From contig CM022679.1 of NCBI GenBank assembly GCA_012295275.1, positions 7,644,169 to 7,708,168 on the forward strand: DNA of 64,000 nucleotides, read 5' to 3'. The notes below the pieces were generated by a model. The model saw only the letters and a list, made by a program, of their open reading frames with translations, did no database searches and had not been told where the DNA came from. Position numbers and translations under genes: made by a program. This document shows, piece after piece, positions 48,257-61,122 of this stretch (within the stretch, counting starts at the first letter, position 1; each line of letters opens with the position of its first letter). This DNA comes from Chrysomallon squamiferum (taxonomy: Eukaryota; Mollusca; Gastropoda; Neomphalida; Peltospiridae).

Positions 48257-49305
48257 CTACATAAACACAGTCATGTAATGACACATACCGGTAAAAAAAA
48301 AAAAATAATAAAAAAAAAAAAAGGGTGCAAAATGTAGTCATAAACAAAACATTATACTTGAGAAATATTTATTTCAACAGATAAATAAAGAACTAACACA
48401 CATATAGAACAAATAAATAAATCTTTCTAAATACCAAGTATAAATAATAGCATATAATGTGTTGATGATGACAGTATAAAAACAGAAACAATAGCAATAA
48501 TTTCTCAATACAGGATGTTTCCATTTCAAACGTTAATTAATGTCAAGTACAAGGGCGGATCTATTATAACATTTATAATGAAACTTAAGCTTTTGGGCTT
48601 GTAATTCAAGAGGCACCCTAGAAACGACGTCTGTCTACGTTGCTTCAAAATTTTAATCCATATTTAGAAGCCGCTTTAAAAAAAAAAATTTTTAAATAAT
48701 AATTATAGTGACCTGTCTTGGAAGAAGACCACTGAAAAAGAAAACAGTGTTTACCCAAACATTGTTGATAACTGCGAAGGGCCCCAGAATCGGTTGAAGA
48801 AGCAGGAGCCCCAAAATGTAGTTTCGCAACTAGTAAAATAGTAATATATTAATTATAACAAACAAATCATAAATAAAGAAATAAATAAATAGTAATTTAT
48901 TTTTATAATTATTATTTTATTTTATTATTATTTTTTTTTTTATTATTATTATTTCTCTTGGACGATAAATAAGTAAATAAAATAAAATAAAATGAAAAAT
49001 GAAATCAATTATGAAAATAATTTTCTTACGTTTGATTTCATTATTTATGAATAACTATTCATCCGTGATCAATTTAACATGCTAAAAAAAATATCTTTAT
49101 TCAAAATAAGCATTTCCACCTGTCACTCACCCACCATTCTAACCCATAACATAAAAATGTAAATAAATATCGCTCACAAACTTTTTTTTTTTAAACTAGT
49201 AATAACTTATTTTTCAGCTTTTTTATACGTTAAACCAAAATTTAATTCCTTTTATTACACAAGTTTTACCATATCCCCAATATCATACCACCATCTCACA
49301 AAAAA

Positions 49306-49307
<2 letters not shown>

Positions 49308-49355
<48 letters not shown>
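49308..49355. repeat. (AAT)n microsatellite
   Basis: About 16 AAT units preceded by a short A run. Confidence 0.93.
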
Positions 49356-49358
<3 letters not shown>

Positions 49359-51102
49359 GGTATCACCATATAATCTCACGGTCTAGGGGAGATGATTCTA
49401 AACGATTCACCGTTTAACATGATAAATTACCTCCCTTACACAATGACTTAAACATTAAAGCGAATCAATTTTTTGTTTCATTTAGATTTTACTCCCAATT
49501 AAATTAAATAATATAATCATCTCCTAAAGATACAGAACATTCTTTTCTATGCACACTTTATTAATATAAAATATAACATTGGTCGATACGTTTCATTTTG
49601 CAGTACTATAACTTCTAAAAGTAATGATTTTTATTTTGTATCATTTTTCGATGTGAGAAAAATGATACGAGAAAAAATTATGTATTTATTACTAAAATTG
49701 TCTTTTTCTTTTATACCCGCATAAAAAGTTTTCCAGAAAAACATCCCCTTGCCACCAGAATTTCCACGAATAATGAATATGATTGTCAGACGCTAAATTC
49801 GCTGGATTTACTGTGATTATGAAGCCATGCACGTTTTAAACAAGAAACTTTCTTTGCTTTTCTGCAGTCGTTATTATTTTTAAAGAAATATATATATTGA
49901 ATAGTGTATATTTTATATTACAGTATTTAATCATAACTAATATACTTGAAAATCCTGACAGACGCAAACTGTTCATAACAAACTATGCATAAATAAAACC
50001 AAAGCAAATTAATTCTATATTACTATTCGTCTCTTTGAAAAATATCTAGTTTTGATGTGGTTTGAGAAAAAGAAAATGTTTGTAAAAATTCATCTCTTTG
50101 TACATGCTAAGACGTTTTTCAAGCTAAACCAACCCAAATCACCAGCATCTGACTACCTCGACAAAAAAGAGAGATCGTGACTGAAATCTACTGTGAGTCC
50201 TTGCACACGCACACATACACACAAATAATAATAATAATAATAATACTTAAATAAATATATATATAAACAAACAATCAAATAAATTAATTAATTAATAAAC
50301 TGGTAAATAAATAAATAAACCAAAAATAGTTTCAAATTTAACAAAATTGTCGTTTTAAAAATAAAGACACATCATTATAAACACTGGCTATATGCAATAA
50401 AAGAATGAATATTAGTAAATGTTACTTTTAATTGTCTTCCAGATAAGCATTCCCACATCCGCAAAATCCTAACACCACACAACAAAAAAAAAAAAAATAA
50501 AAAAAAATAAAATAAAATAAAATAAAATAAAAAAAATAATAAATAAATATAATTCAAATATAATAAAAAATTTAAATTTAAAAATAATAAAAATTTAAAT
50601 TAGTTTAATAATAATAATGATAATGACTCACAAATGGTCAGCTTACCTCTTGCAAATCACTAAATCTGGTTATTGTTTATTTTATATTTGGCACCAGCAA
50701 AATGTATCACAGTCAAAATTTCACTGATTTGCACAGATGTTATTTGTTATATCTGCAGAACTCTAGAAAATAGATCCAAAGAAATATACAATATGTTAAC
50801 ACAAAGAATTAACAACATTTTACAGATTTTCTAAGATATATTTTATTCGGATCAATTTAACAATCCAAAACAAATTGAAGTAAATTTATCAGACATAAAT
50901 ATACACAAACATTAAATTCTGTCTTATTTATGAACTGAAATTTCTGCTGAAACCTGGAAATATATAAAGGATATTCAGAGATTAAATTACATGATTAAAT
51001 TTGTTTTTATATTTTTAATTTTATATGACTGTTGAGAGACAAATGCTAAAGGCTCTATTTTTTTGTGCGGATAGTCTTTCTATGATACAGTTCCATTAAA
51101 AA

Positions 51103-51141
<39 letters not shown>

Positions 51142-52449
51142 AATTTTAAAACAATAATAAAAATAAACAAAATAGAAAATTAAAAAAATATATGAAATGA
51201 AATAATTTAAAAACAAATAGAAAATAGAATAATAATAAATCTGGAACTATGATTTTGAACAACTGAGTTATAACTTTTTATTGTTCGAAGTAAATAAATA
51301 AATAAAAACACAAAACAGCAGGTATATTCATTCACTAGATGATCATCACTGTGTAATATAAATATTTAAACTGACAAAAACTATTTTTATCCACAATTCA
51401 CATTAAATTGTTATTATTATTTCCGATAAACCACAGATTACTTAATATACGCTACAAAAAAGATTATTAATAATAACTGCAAAGTTGTGCCATTTATTTA
51501 CACAATGTAATTATTTATAAATTAACAATTTCATTACTGTTAGTGAAGAAACAAAACAAACATTAACAGACCATGGAGGAAATGAATTTGAAAAGAGGAT
51601 ATTTACACTGGAAACACAGCAAAGCAAAATAAAGACACCATCCCTACAACCATCACTCATTTATAATTATAGAAATATTCTGTAAATTATGAAACATGGT
51701 TAACAAATTAAATACAAACGAAAGAGTGAAAGAAATATATTGGTTTAATTTATAGAGAATCATAACAGTTAGTAGTTAAATAGAATCATCTTAAAATTTA
51801 TTTTGTTAGGTAGTCGTTACCTTACTGCAACAAAATATTTAGAATTCTGTAGAAAGACCATGATGCTACAGCATTTATTAATTTGCATTAGTTTTTTCTG
51901 TTTTATCAGCTGTAGAATTCAAAGTATTTTTTTTTTTTTTTTTTTTTTTGCTATTGACTTTTCCAATACTTTTATTGTTGGGTTGTTGGGTGGGTTTTTT
52001 TTCAGGAAAAAGAAAACTAAAAAAAATTAAAAAACATCTTGTGAAGGTTGTTTTAATACGAAACTAAATATACGTGTATTAAATTTTTGTATATGTGCAT
52101 CAAAAAGATTTCCCCAGTTTAGTTACTCTTACTAGTATTAAAAGCTGTTTGTTTGAACCAAAATAATCCAAGGCTCTCTAAGTAGTTATTCTGAAATAGG
52201 CAATAAGGTTAAGCAGTAGTTAACTGTACAAACATTTAAAAAAAAAACTAAACTAATAAAATAAATAAGAATAAAATACCACAAAAAAATAATAGTAATA
52301 AATTTTAAAAAGCAGCAGACTTTAGGTATTTAATAAATAATAATAATAAAAATTTAAAAAAGGTGCAAAATGGAGTTCTATAGATGAAAGCAAAACGTAC
52401 CCAAAATAAAATTTTATTATTTTCACTCTTATAAAAATATATATATACA

Positions 52450-52492
<43 letters not shown>

Positions 52493-52512
52493 CAACAATA
52501 ATAATAATAATG
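52450..52512. repeat. (AAT)n/(AAC)n microsatellite
   Basis: Trinucleotide run with an AAC interruption, followed by a few ATG units. Confidence 0.9.
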
Positions 52513-52679
52513 ATGATGATGGTAATAAATACATATATAAATGATAATCATAACCATAGACATTATCTACAGTACATTATGCAACTTGTAAGACATTTAT
52601 TTTCCATTTTATAAAGAATTCATCAACAGGAATTAATTTTGAAGAAAAGATTTAAATCTCAATTATTATTTAAAAAGGT

Positions 52680-52681
52680 GT

Positions 52682-52723
<42 letters not shown>
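52680..52723. repeat. (TG)n microsatellite
   Basis: About 21 TG units with one TC interruption near the start. Confidence 0.93.
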
Positions 52724-52725
<2 letters not shown>

Positions 52726-53491
52726 TAATAAAAATAACAAATAAATAAATAAAATATGCTCATTTGACAAGTATCATTAACATTATAATTTGCACATTAG
52801 TATTAAATAATCATGAACCAAGCTGATCAGCCATTTGTCATTATTTAGATCATTTCAGCATAATAAACCTTTACTGCACTAATCATCTAAACTTATTACT
52901 AGAATAGTATAAAACAGACAGGAAATCTTATAATGAGCCATAGTTTATATAACATACAGAACTTAAAAGATTATCATTAAGTTATTTAAAGAAACAATAG
53001 ATGCTGAAAACACTTATAGTCAGTATATTTCTTTTATCTCAATTTTTTTCACATTTATATGCAAACTAGGCAGATACAGTTCGCTGCTTTTAATATTATT
53101 TGCTTGAAGAAGGCACAAGTGAAAGACTAAAAGCCAGAATCCCAAGCATTTAACAATGAAACAAAAAAAGCCTATCTAGATAAGAAGTTATACTGAAATA
53201 GACGAGGAATATTGTTTAAATATTAATTATGTTATTTTAAGTGTTGTTTTCAAATAGGTTGTTATCACAGGTGCTTTAAAAATACCCTGAAAAATTAATA
53301 TAATCAAATTATTTTGTCATTTATTTTCTTTCTTTTTTTTTTTTTTTTTTTTTTTTTTTTGCCTATTATTTTGTTTTACCGTAACAACAGCCAAACATCC
53401 ATAATCACCATTACACTGATTTCAAATACATACAATTCGCGCTTACAAAAGACCACATTGCTTATTATAAATTAATTTAACTGAAAACTGA

Positions 53492-55418
53492 TTATTTTGC
53501 CTTGATCCATGAGGCTTGTCCGCTCAGTTTGGAGTCGAGTGTTGGGAAGTCGGACAGCTGAGTGTGTTCTGCGATGTGTTCATCGTAGTCTTTCTTCTCC
53601 AGCACCTGGCGACACCTGGCGCACGTCAGCAGTGCGTTCACCGACGAATCCCACCAGAATGCGGATTTCGATGCTTCACTGTGCACTGACAGAAGCTCCT
53701 GCTGTTTCTGTATGTCAGGCAGAAGACTGATGAGTTCAGAGATGATTTTGTTGAAGCTTTCCTCGCCCAGAAGCTGCTGACAGCTCTTGTAGTAGTCGGC
53801 CGCAGACATCAGGTTCTGGCGGAAGAGGCCAGAGTATGATTTGAACTGGTTGAACAGCTCCTGGTCGTGTTTGAGCAGGCTGGCAATCATGTCAACCAGC
53901 TTCCTGTTCCTTTCCAGAAAGTCTTTCGGTTTGGAGTACTCAAATTTCTCTGCTGTTGCAAATAACGGCTTCCTCAAAGAGCAGGCCATCGTCTCTTTCA
54001 AGAATGTGCTAAGGGTGAAACCTGGAGGGGGTCTTTCAGAAACAGTTTCACGATCAAATCCAGGTGGCGCTGCTTTAAACTGAATAAGGCCAGGAGGAGG
54101 ACCAGCTTTGATAGGAGCTGTGGTGGCATGAATAGGAGTCAGTGATGGGAAATCATCCGGAGTGAATGGCTTAGATGACGTCTTGGAAGAAACCTTTTTG
54201 GTTTTTGTGTTTTCTTCATTTGTTGCATCTTCATCTTGTAAAATCTCAAATTTATTCCTCATGTTCAATGGTTTTCCTTTAGGCAGTTTGGGGACTATGT
54301 CCACTGCTTCAAACTCATCATTAGTCTCTTTTTGTTTGCTTTCTTTAGCTTTCTCATCCAGCAACCTGAATGCAATTCCATCCAGAGAACCACTTGATGA
54401 CTCAGAGTAGCCAGAATCTACGTCTGCTGGTTTTTCCCAAGCTTTTTTCTTCTGTCGACTCGATTCAGCTGCTTTGCCAGAAGTGTTGCCTGCAACATTT
54501 CCATTGTTTTTATTTTCACGTGTTGTCGTTTCTTCGCCTTGTTTATCAGTTTTGTCTTTTGACTTCTTTTTCTTTTTCTTAGTTTTAGGTTTGGTTTCAT
54601 CAGAGGAATTAACTGACACTTCCTTGTCCAGATTGTTGGTCTCTTGAGACTTTGTTGATTTATTGTTTGAACTCTTTTTATTTTTAGCACTTTTAGGAAT
54701 TTTGACCCATTCAGTGGAAGTGAAAACTTGTTTAGAAAGTTGAGGATACTGATCTTCACTTGTTGATCCTAAATCAACATGAACGTTATTGTTACTAGCT
54801 TTTGACTTTACTTTCTCCACATTATTTTTTGAACGAATATCTTTATCACCATTAATAATAACACTAAACTGATCTTTTTTCTGATTCTTTGCTGACCATA
54901 CACCTAGACTCATAAGACCAACAGAATTGGCTGAAGTACATGGAGAATGACGACCCAGTTCAGGAAAATCTTCTGTCGCATTTTTTACAGTTATGCTCCG
55001 AGGTTTTGAAGATGACTTTGGCCTGTCTGGCTCAAGTGGTTTTGAAGAAGCATTAGAAACATATCCAACTGCTGAAGCATTTGCGATACTGATGGTGTGT
55101 GTCTTACTGGTGTTTGTTGTTACGGTTGTTGTTAAAGAAGGATAGTCATCAGAATTAAGAACTGCTCCAGTTTCTGGTCGTCTGGTATTCGTGCTGTGTT
55201 GAGACGTGGGTGGGATGGCTCTCTCAGGGGGGATGCTGTCTGAAAGAGATGGGAAGTTCTCAGACGTTCGTCTCGTTTGTTCTTCTTTCAATCTCTGGAC
55301 CTCCTCCTCTTGCACTGCTTGTCTCCGTTTTCTTTCTACGTCCCTCATTTCCCGTTCATCATTTTTCAGAGACTCTTTCAAAGACGCTGCTAGAGCTTTC
55401 TCTACATTATCTCTTTCC
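53492..55418 (-). CDS. ZNF598: ZNF598 exon 6: long terminal exon with PPPG motifs and C-terminal zinc finger
   Basis: Residues 316-957 in one 1.9-kb exon. It starts with a charged helix (EKALAASLKESLKNDERE) and continues as a disordered Ser/Thr/Lys-rich region. Six aromatic-Pro-x-Leu motifs occur: NFPSL (370), DYPSL (407), DFPEL (466), QYPQL (539), DFPSL (738) and DFPTL (939). GPPPGL (755-760), APPGF and PPPGF (779-783) match the PPPG-hydrophobic motif bound by the GYF domain of GIGYF proteins. FKSYSGLFRQNLMSAADYYK and QQLLGEESFNKIISELISLL form the conserved C-terminal domain. A CxxC...HxxxH finger follows. The stop is TAA at 53494-53492. Confidence 0.96.
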
Positions 55419-57130
55419 CTTAAAATAAACAAACAACAAAACGTTTTGAACATCATAATCGCACACACAAATCACAGAAATGGATTTTTTGGATAAATAT
55501 ACCCTGCTATTCATAACAGTTTGTCGTTTTTCAAATAACTTTAATAGGTGTTATTATCTGTAAGATTCCAATTTCATACAGATTAACGAACCCATCCTTG
55601 AAATGTTTCTAAATCATCTGGATTAGAAAACAAATATTAAAAACTAAAAATTAATCAAATTTAATTAATCATAAGGAAAGCAACCCAAGTTAAAGATTTA
55701 CCTTTCATGTTGACGAGGAGGACGCTGTTGTCTTTGGTGAACATTTCTACCATCTGAAACTGCTGAGTCTGTGAAGTCTTCCCTTGATACCATGCCTACA
55801 ATATTTTAAATAACAAGTCTAATTCATTTGTCTGCAACACCTTGCTTTACAAAACAATTCACACACAGTCTTCACATTAACCGACAAAAACTGGAAACAA
55901 AAAGTGTATCATCACGAAAACTAGTCTGTCGTGTCTGAATGAATAGTTGATAAATAATTCAAAAAATCAAAAGCTTGAATAAAAAATAGATTTAAATAAC
56001 TATTTAAAATGAAAATTAAGTTGTGAATTTTCTCTGTAGCAATGATTTTTGGTTTACATCCAAAACTAGAACTCTCTAAAAATATTCAGTGAAGAAAACA
56101 ACAAATAAAAAGCAGATATTAAAAAAAAAAAAAACCGACCCCACAAAAACAAATGTTTTACCTCTCTCATGTGGTTTCCTCCGTCTTGTCATCTGTATTT
56201 CAATATCCAGTGTGCGGACTTCTTTCATCTGTGCTTTGGACAGGTTGTGACTGTGTTCTTGTGCGAAATGAGCCTTTAGGTCAATTTCACTGCGGAAAGC
56301 GTTAGTAAAACGCACATGTGGGCTGGCACATTGCCCTTCTTCACACAGGTAATGGCCAGCTTTGAAGTGTTCTCTCAGATTAAGGTAGTCACTGAAAAAT
56401 GTGTTTTAAAACATTTTTTTTAAAAATAACGTAAGACACATATTTAAACTGACCCAACAATTTGTGAACAATCAGCTTGATAAATGCCAAAGGTGCAAGT
56501 AAAATGGAAAATTGAAACCTGTAAAAGGGTGAATATTTAAAACTAAGCATTTCATTTTATTAATATTTTGTGAGACTCTTGAGAGATACATTTTTTTTCC
56601 ATCTATAACAGTTGTAACAGCAAAACATGATATTACAAAATGATATGATCATTTAGGAAGTATCAGCTTAAATATCAGTACATTTCAAAACAAAAAAACA
56701 AAAATTGTGGGAATTATATACATAATGCTTTGAATTTTTTGTTAATTTTTTTTATTTTTTTTTTTTTCTTGCTGTGGAGGTATTTATGTTAGGAGATTAG
56801 CTGATAATTTTAAAAATCAAGATGTTTTAGCCTTTATTTCTATTCAGAGCTGAGCGAAATTAAATAATCACTTTGCTTTCCACAGGAGATAAATATAACT
56901 TGTTACATTTTTATTTTTCTTGTGTATGGTTGAAGATGTTTGTTACCACATATTAGTTTAGTTGGTCTCAAGATGTATATTTATAGATTACGATCCCTAA
57001 TCTGTTTCTGTATGTACTAACACAGGTGGAGTTTAAATACATTTAAAGCATATGAATTAATTTTATTTTTATTCATAAATCTTTTTGACTTTCATAAGAC
57101 AGAGCTGTACAAATATTTTTTTTTTTAAAG

Positions 57131-57183
<53 letters not shown>

Positions 57184-60100
57184 TAAAAAATAATACAAAT
57201 TAAAAAAATACAATAACTATTGTCAGTTAAACAGCAATTAAAATGCAAAACTGAAGTTAAATTTGCATGTTCAGGAAACTAATAATTTCAGTGTCGTTAA
57301 ACAAAACGTACTTGTAGTATTCATTAGTGCCATGAGCATCACAGAAATGACAGAAGTAATGGTCCTTCCTGAGATGAGCGTGCAACTCATCTTTATCCAT
57401 GTATCGCTCATCGCAGAACTCGCACAGTGGATGACCTTTGTACGACTTGTCGTCTGGGTCACCAGAACGTCGATGTACGACGAGATCTTTCCGAGAATAG
57501 AATTTCCGCTCAGAGGAAAACAGCTGCAAATATTTGAAAATATTTTCAAATTTTGTTTTTGTACAGGATGGAATATTTATTTATAATCACCCATCTAAAG
57601 AAAATACGTGTGATAAATATTTGTTTAAAAGATAGTTATGATAAATGTTTAGGAGACTCTTATGATAAATGTTTAAAAGACACTTATGATAAATACTTTC
57701 CAAAATGAAAATAAAAGTTTTTTAAATTTGAATAAATAAACACTGATGTGGGAAATATTTGTTCAAATGAGAAGCAATTAGTATATAAAATATACATAAC
57801 TATGGTTTAAATATTTCTAAAATAATTATAATAAAGATATAAAATTATAACAATGATTCACCAGTAGCCAATTTTACTCCTATTCCTCAGAAATTACTTA
57901 AAGAAATAAAATCGGCACATATTTTTATGTTTATTCTAAATTATTGTTATTACACAATTATTACAAAGGAGATTTAACTTTATATTTACAAACTATGTTC
58001 AAGTTACATTCTTCACTAAATACGTGTTTGAATTTAAATTTAGAAACAATAAATAATTTAGACTGTGGTATTCTTTCAATCAATTTGATTGACATTAAAG
58101 GTAAACTATATTTCTGTGGTTGTTTTTAAATGATTCATATTGTTACCTGAAGATTCTTAAGACAAAGGTCACATGAGAGTAATGAATGTTCCTTCCGCAT
58201 GTGATCTTTCAGTGCTTGAAATGAGGGTTCAGGATTTCGATCTGGACACAAATAGCAGCGGTTTTCCAGCAATTTGAAATACAACTGTCTCGTTTCTTGA
58301 GTATCAAAAAATATTTTATGCTTCCAGTAGGGTATGAATTTTTTTCTGTTGCATTCAGAAAACTTCCTCAGATTTGTCATAAACAAAACCTGAAAATAAA
58401 CAACAGCTTTATCTGTAACTGTAAAAGAGATCTGTAAATACAAAACAATACTGTAAAGCATATTTTTTATATAGTTCTCAGAATAATTATAATTAATATT
58501 CAGTTTCTGCAACCTGTTTTATTTACTGAAGTAATGTAATACTTCAAACAATTCTAGACAACATATGCCCAAGGGATCCCATAACCAATATAACTGGAAC
58601 CAAAGACAACTCATACACAAGGCACTTTGTACCCAGGTCTGAGATGACTCAAAACAACAAGTTAAGATAATTCGTACCCAAAACACTTTGAAGTCTGTAT
58701 TTGGTGGCACTTATTTTATTAGCTGAATTTTGAATCTGCCAAACAATAAAAATAAATAAAAAATAGGACTGCCCATGTACATAGTAATAACGTGCCTATG
58801 TTGCAAAAATAGGGCAAATCCAGTATGTTTCTGTTATACAGCTAGATAGATAGACAGATACATAGCTGTATCACTGTATGTATATACGTATAACATAGGT
58901 ATAAATAGTGCAACAATATATCAATTTCAATTTAATATTCAGTTCATTAACATACCAGACAAACTACAAGAGTAATAAAAATATTAGTTATACAATAATG
59001 TAGTTTACCCATAGTAACAAGCACAAACAAGCAGGTGAAAAAATCCTGTTTTTAAAAATACCAAAAAAACAACAACAAAAAAAACATTATATTTTTGCAG
59101 TTGATCGTCTACATATACAAAATAAATATTTACATATATGCACTGAACATGTATACAGAGCACTTCAACACAGTAATTAAATTACATGACAAATTAAAAA
59201 AAAATTAACTAAAATAATGATCAAAGTTCACTTTTCTTTAAAAGAAATATTTTAGGTGAAGAAGTTATCGGATTTTTTTTTGATTTTTTTTTTTGACTAT
59301 ACGAATAATTTTCTGCTGCATTAAAGACCATAACGACATTAATTACTGGCAACAAGATATGGTAGGAAGTGTTGTGCTGCCTTTATTTTATCTAAACACT
59401 GTTAATAGTTTTTTAATAGTGCTGAAAGTATAACATATTAATTTTTTTTTTATATACTAAATAACTGCTGAGCCAAAGAATGATAAAGAAGATTAGTTTT
59501 TCCTGTTTCTATTCATAATCAGCAACAAAAGTTTAAAATGAATCACATTCATTTAAATGGCATAAAAGTATGTGGAAAAAAACATGATAAGGGCAAGTAT
59601 GCTTTTGAGATCATTAGTATGGGATTAGTATATTTCATGGTTTCTTATTAATTTATTTTTTTATCCATTTATGATTGTAATTTTTAGATTAACACCATCT
59701 GCCATTCTTTCTCAGTATGCAGCCATGTTACGATTATACACTTTATGCTATCTCTGCTTTTCCTGAGATCTCGAATAGCAGCAGACAGGGCAAGAACTGT
59801 CAGAAAATTACCTGCTGAAAGCTTATAAATAAATTTCTATTAAACACAGGTATCCTCAATTGTCCTGTGAAAAAAGTGTAAAATGGGCCTTATAGAGTCA
59901 TGCAAGAAAACTTAGCATGTGAATGATTTTTTTTAAAAATACGTATGCATTCATTAGAGTCCATTTATTTAATTTCACTTCTGCCAAATTTATGGAAATC
60001 AATCGTTGTGAACATGGTTTATCTGAATGCAACACTTTGTTACGGTAATGGGTATTTCTGTTTGGCCATAATGAGGTCACATTAACCAAATGCTGCCCTC

Positions 60101-61122
60101 TGATTGGTTGATGGTTTTTGCTTACCTCATTTTAAAAATAGGTGAATTATGATAGCGTTTGCTTACCTTATTTTTAAACTATGTGAATTATGATAGTGTT
60201 ACCTTATTTATAAACTATGTGAATGTTTTAGTTTATACTCTAATTCTGTTCTCCACAATTTTTCATTTTTTATTGAATTTTCCTTTGGCTTCAGCTAAAT
60301 TATGTAAATATAAAATTATGTACACTTCTCTTTTTTCATTAAGGATATATAGGCGTTTTTGTCTGGATCACAGTATTTGGCCAATTAACATATTAAAACA
60401 ATAGGAAGAAAACTGGTACATTTTCGAGCATCTAAAATTGCCATAACTCCAACACTTTTCAAGATATTTCAAAAACTTTGGTCTGATTGTGTTTCTTTCT
60501 TAATTTTCTGGTTTCTGACAGTTAAATGTTTCTGTAATATACCTACAGTTTATTTATTTATTCAAAAGGACAGGGTTTGCAGTTAACATATCCTGTATCT
60601 GTCTTCTTTTTTTTTTTTCTTGTCATAGGTTCTGGGCATCTTGTTAACATTTTAATCAAAGTGTCATCTGACTCATTTAATAATTAGTTTGAAATGTAAA
60701 CTTCTTTCATCAAAATTGACATCCACTTTAGAAACTAATACTGTAACAGTCGTAAGACAGCACTTCTCTAGCATTTGTTTTAATTTTACTTTAACTTTTT
60801 TTGATGGAGGAATGAAATTATGTGCTTTAAACATCAATCAAAATCATATTATTGCTTTAACGTTTAACGTAAGCTGATTAAACAGGCGGTATCTATCCAT
60901 AAAATGCATCAATACAAAAAATTAAAAAAAAAAAAAAAAATGTTATAATTATACCTCGGACAAATCACTTCTACAAATCGCACAGTATAACTGTTTGCAG
61001 AGAATTCGCATTCTAGTCAAACATCTGTAGCAGATGGGATGGTCGCAGGGTCCAACTGCCCAAACAGAAGTGTGCTCGTGGCAAACGGTGCAAGAATTTT
61101 CTGAAGATTCCTGTCTTTCCAT
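53492..61122 (-). CDS. ZNF598: ZNF598 (Hel2 family), RING-type E3 ubiquitin ligase that senses collided ribosomes; complete, 6 coding exons
   Basis: ZNF598 binds collided ribosomes, ubiquitinates small-subunit proteins eS10 and uS10, and starts ribosome-associated quality control; through GIGYF2-4EHP it also represses translation of the stalled mRNA. Six exons join in phase to 2874 nt, 957 residues (human about 904). Order of parts: N-terminal C3HC4 RING (residues 11-50), four C2H2-type zinc fingers (about 100-270), a basic and acidic helical segment, a long disordered Ser/Thr/Lys-rich region with FPxL-type motifs, PPPG motifs (756-783), a conserved helical domain (about 800-895) and a last zinc finger (Cys915, Cys918, His930, His934). 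It acts in the cytosol on ribosomes. The ATG at 61122-61120 precedes the RING directly and gives the family N-terminus. The gene is head-to-head with synaptogyrin. Confidence 0.96.
55702..55795 (-). CDS. ZNF598: ZNF598 exon 5: short linker exon
   Basis: Residues 285-316, hydrophilic (SREDFTDSAVSDGRNVHQRQ then QRPPRQHER). It is fixed by phase (2 nt in, 2 nt out), acceptor ATTGTAG and donor GAAAG|GTAAAT. There is no independent domain, but it joins both neighbours exactly. Confidence 0.85.
56162..56391 (-). CDS. ZNF598: ZNF598 exon 4: last N-terminal zinc finger and basic helix
   Basis: Residues 208-285. NDYLNLREHFKAGHYLCEEG completes one finger and FTNAFRSEIDLKAHFAQEH gives the next, as in the human protein. 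TLDIEIQMTRRRKPHERG follows. Acceptor TTTTTCAG, donor GAGAG|GTAAAA. Confidence 0.95.
57130..57180. repeat. (TA)n microsatellite (ZNF598 intron 3)
   Basis: About 25 TA units with one CA interruption; self-complementary. Confidence 0.92.
57312..57523 (-). CDS. ZNF598: ZNF598 exon 3: central zinc fingers
   Basis: Residues 138-208. FYSRKDLVVHRRSGDPDD is a near-invariant ZNF598 signature, followed by HPLCEFCDERYMDKDELHAH and the YFCHFCDAHG finger. Donor TACAA|GTACGT leaves phase 2. Plus-strand frames here are shadows. Confidence 0.96.
57612..57700. repeat. Short tandem array, ~29-30 bp unit (ZNF598 intron 2)
   Basis: Three to four imperfect copies of TTATGATAAATGTTTAAAAG plus AC(A/T)C are visible. 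Confidence 0.75.
58147..58389 (-). CDS. ZNF598: ZNF598 exon 2: linker and first zinc fingers
   Basis: Residues 57-137, phase 0 at both ends. KHKIFFDTQETRQLYFKLLE corresponds to the family's IYF...LYRQLL segment. CYLC...HMRKEH is the first C2H2-type finger and SCDLCLKNLQ opens the next. Acceptor TTATTTTCAG, donor CTTCAG|GTAACA. Confidence 0.95.
60121..60225. repeat. Tandem array, ~41 bp unit, ~2.6 copies (ZNF598 intron 1)
   Basis: Successive copies share CTTACCTTATTT...AAACTATGTGAATTATGATAG with a few substitutions. Confidence 0.75.
60955..61122 (-). CDS. ZNF598: ZNF598 exon 1: RING finger
   Basis: Residues 1-56. Zinc ligands are Cys11, Cys14, Cys26, His28, Cys31, Cys34, Cys47 and Cys50 (C3HC4), with WAVGPCDHPICYRC in the middle as in other ZNF598/Hel2 proteins. 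Ends DLSE with donor GAG|GTATAA, phase 0. Confidence 0.96.

Larger units (their letters stand above)
46289..53491. other. Intergenic, repeat-rich, no confirmed gene
   Basis: Between the GPCR and the 3' end of ZNF598 I find AT-rich DNA with many microsatellites (ATT or AAT runs at 48177-48256, 49308-49355, 51102-51135 and 52450-52512; TG run at 52680-52723) and poly-A/T runs. A GC-richer patch at 48550-48840 is open for about 49 plus-strand codons (from roughly 48705 to 48840, including EGPQNRLKKQEPQNVVSQLV) but has no family match. The ZNF598 3' UTR should occupy the last few hundred bases; an AATAAA on the minus strand lies at 53320-53325, 166 nt past its stop. Confidence 0.5.

Noticed and set aside
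51573-51632. Short ORF with a perfect start context (GACCATGG), 19 codons
   Set aside because: Too short and isolated to call; no supporting splice sites or recognisable peptide.
53509-55496. Several plus-strand frames opposite ZNF598 exon 6
   Set aside because: Antisense shadows; the minus-strand frame is open for 642 codons and matches ZNF598 throughout.
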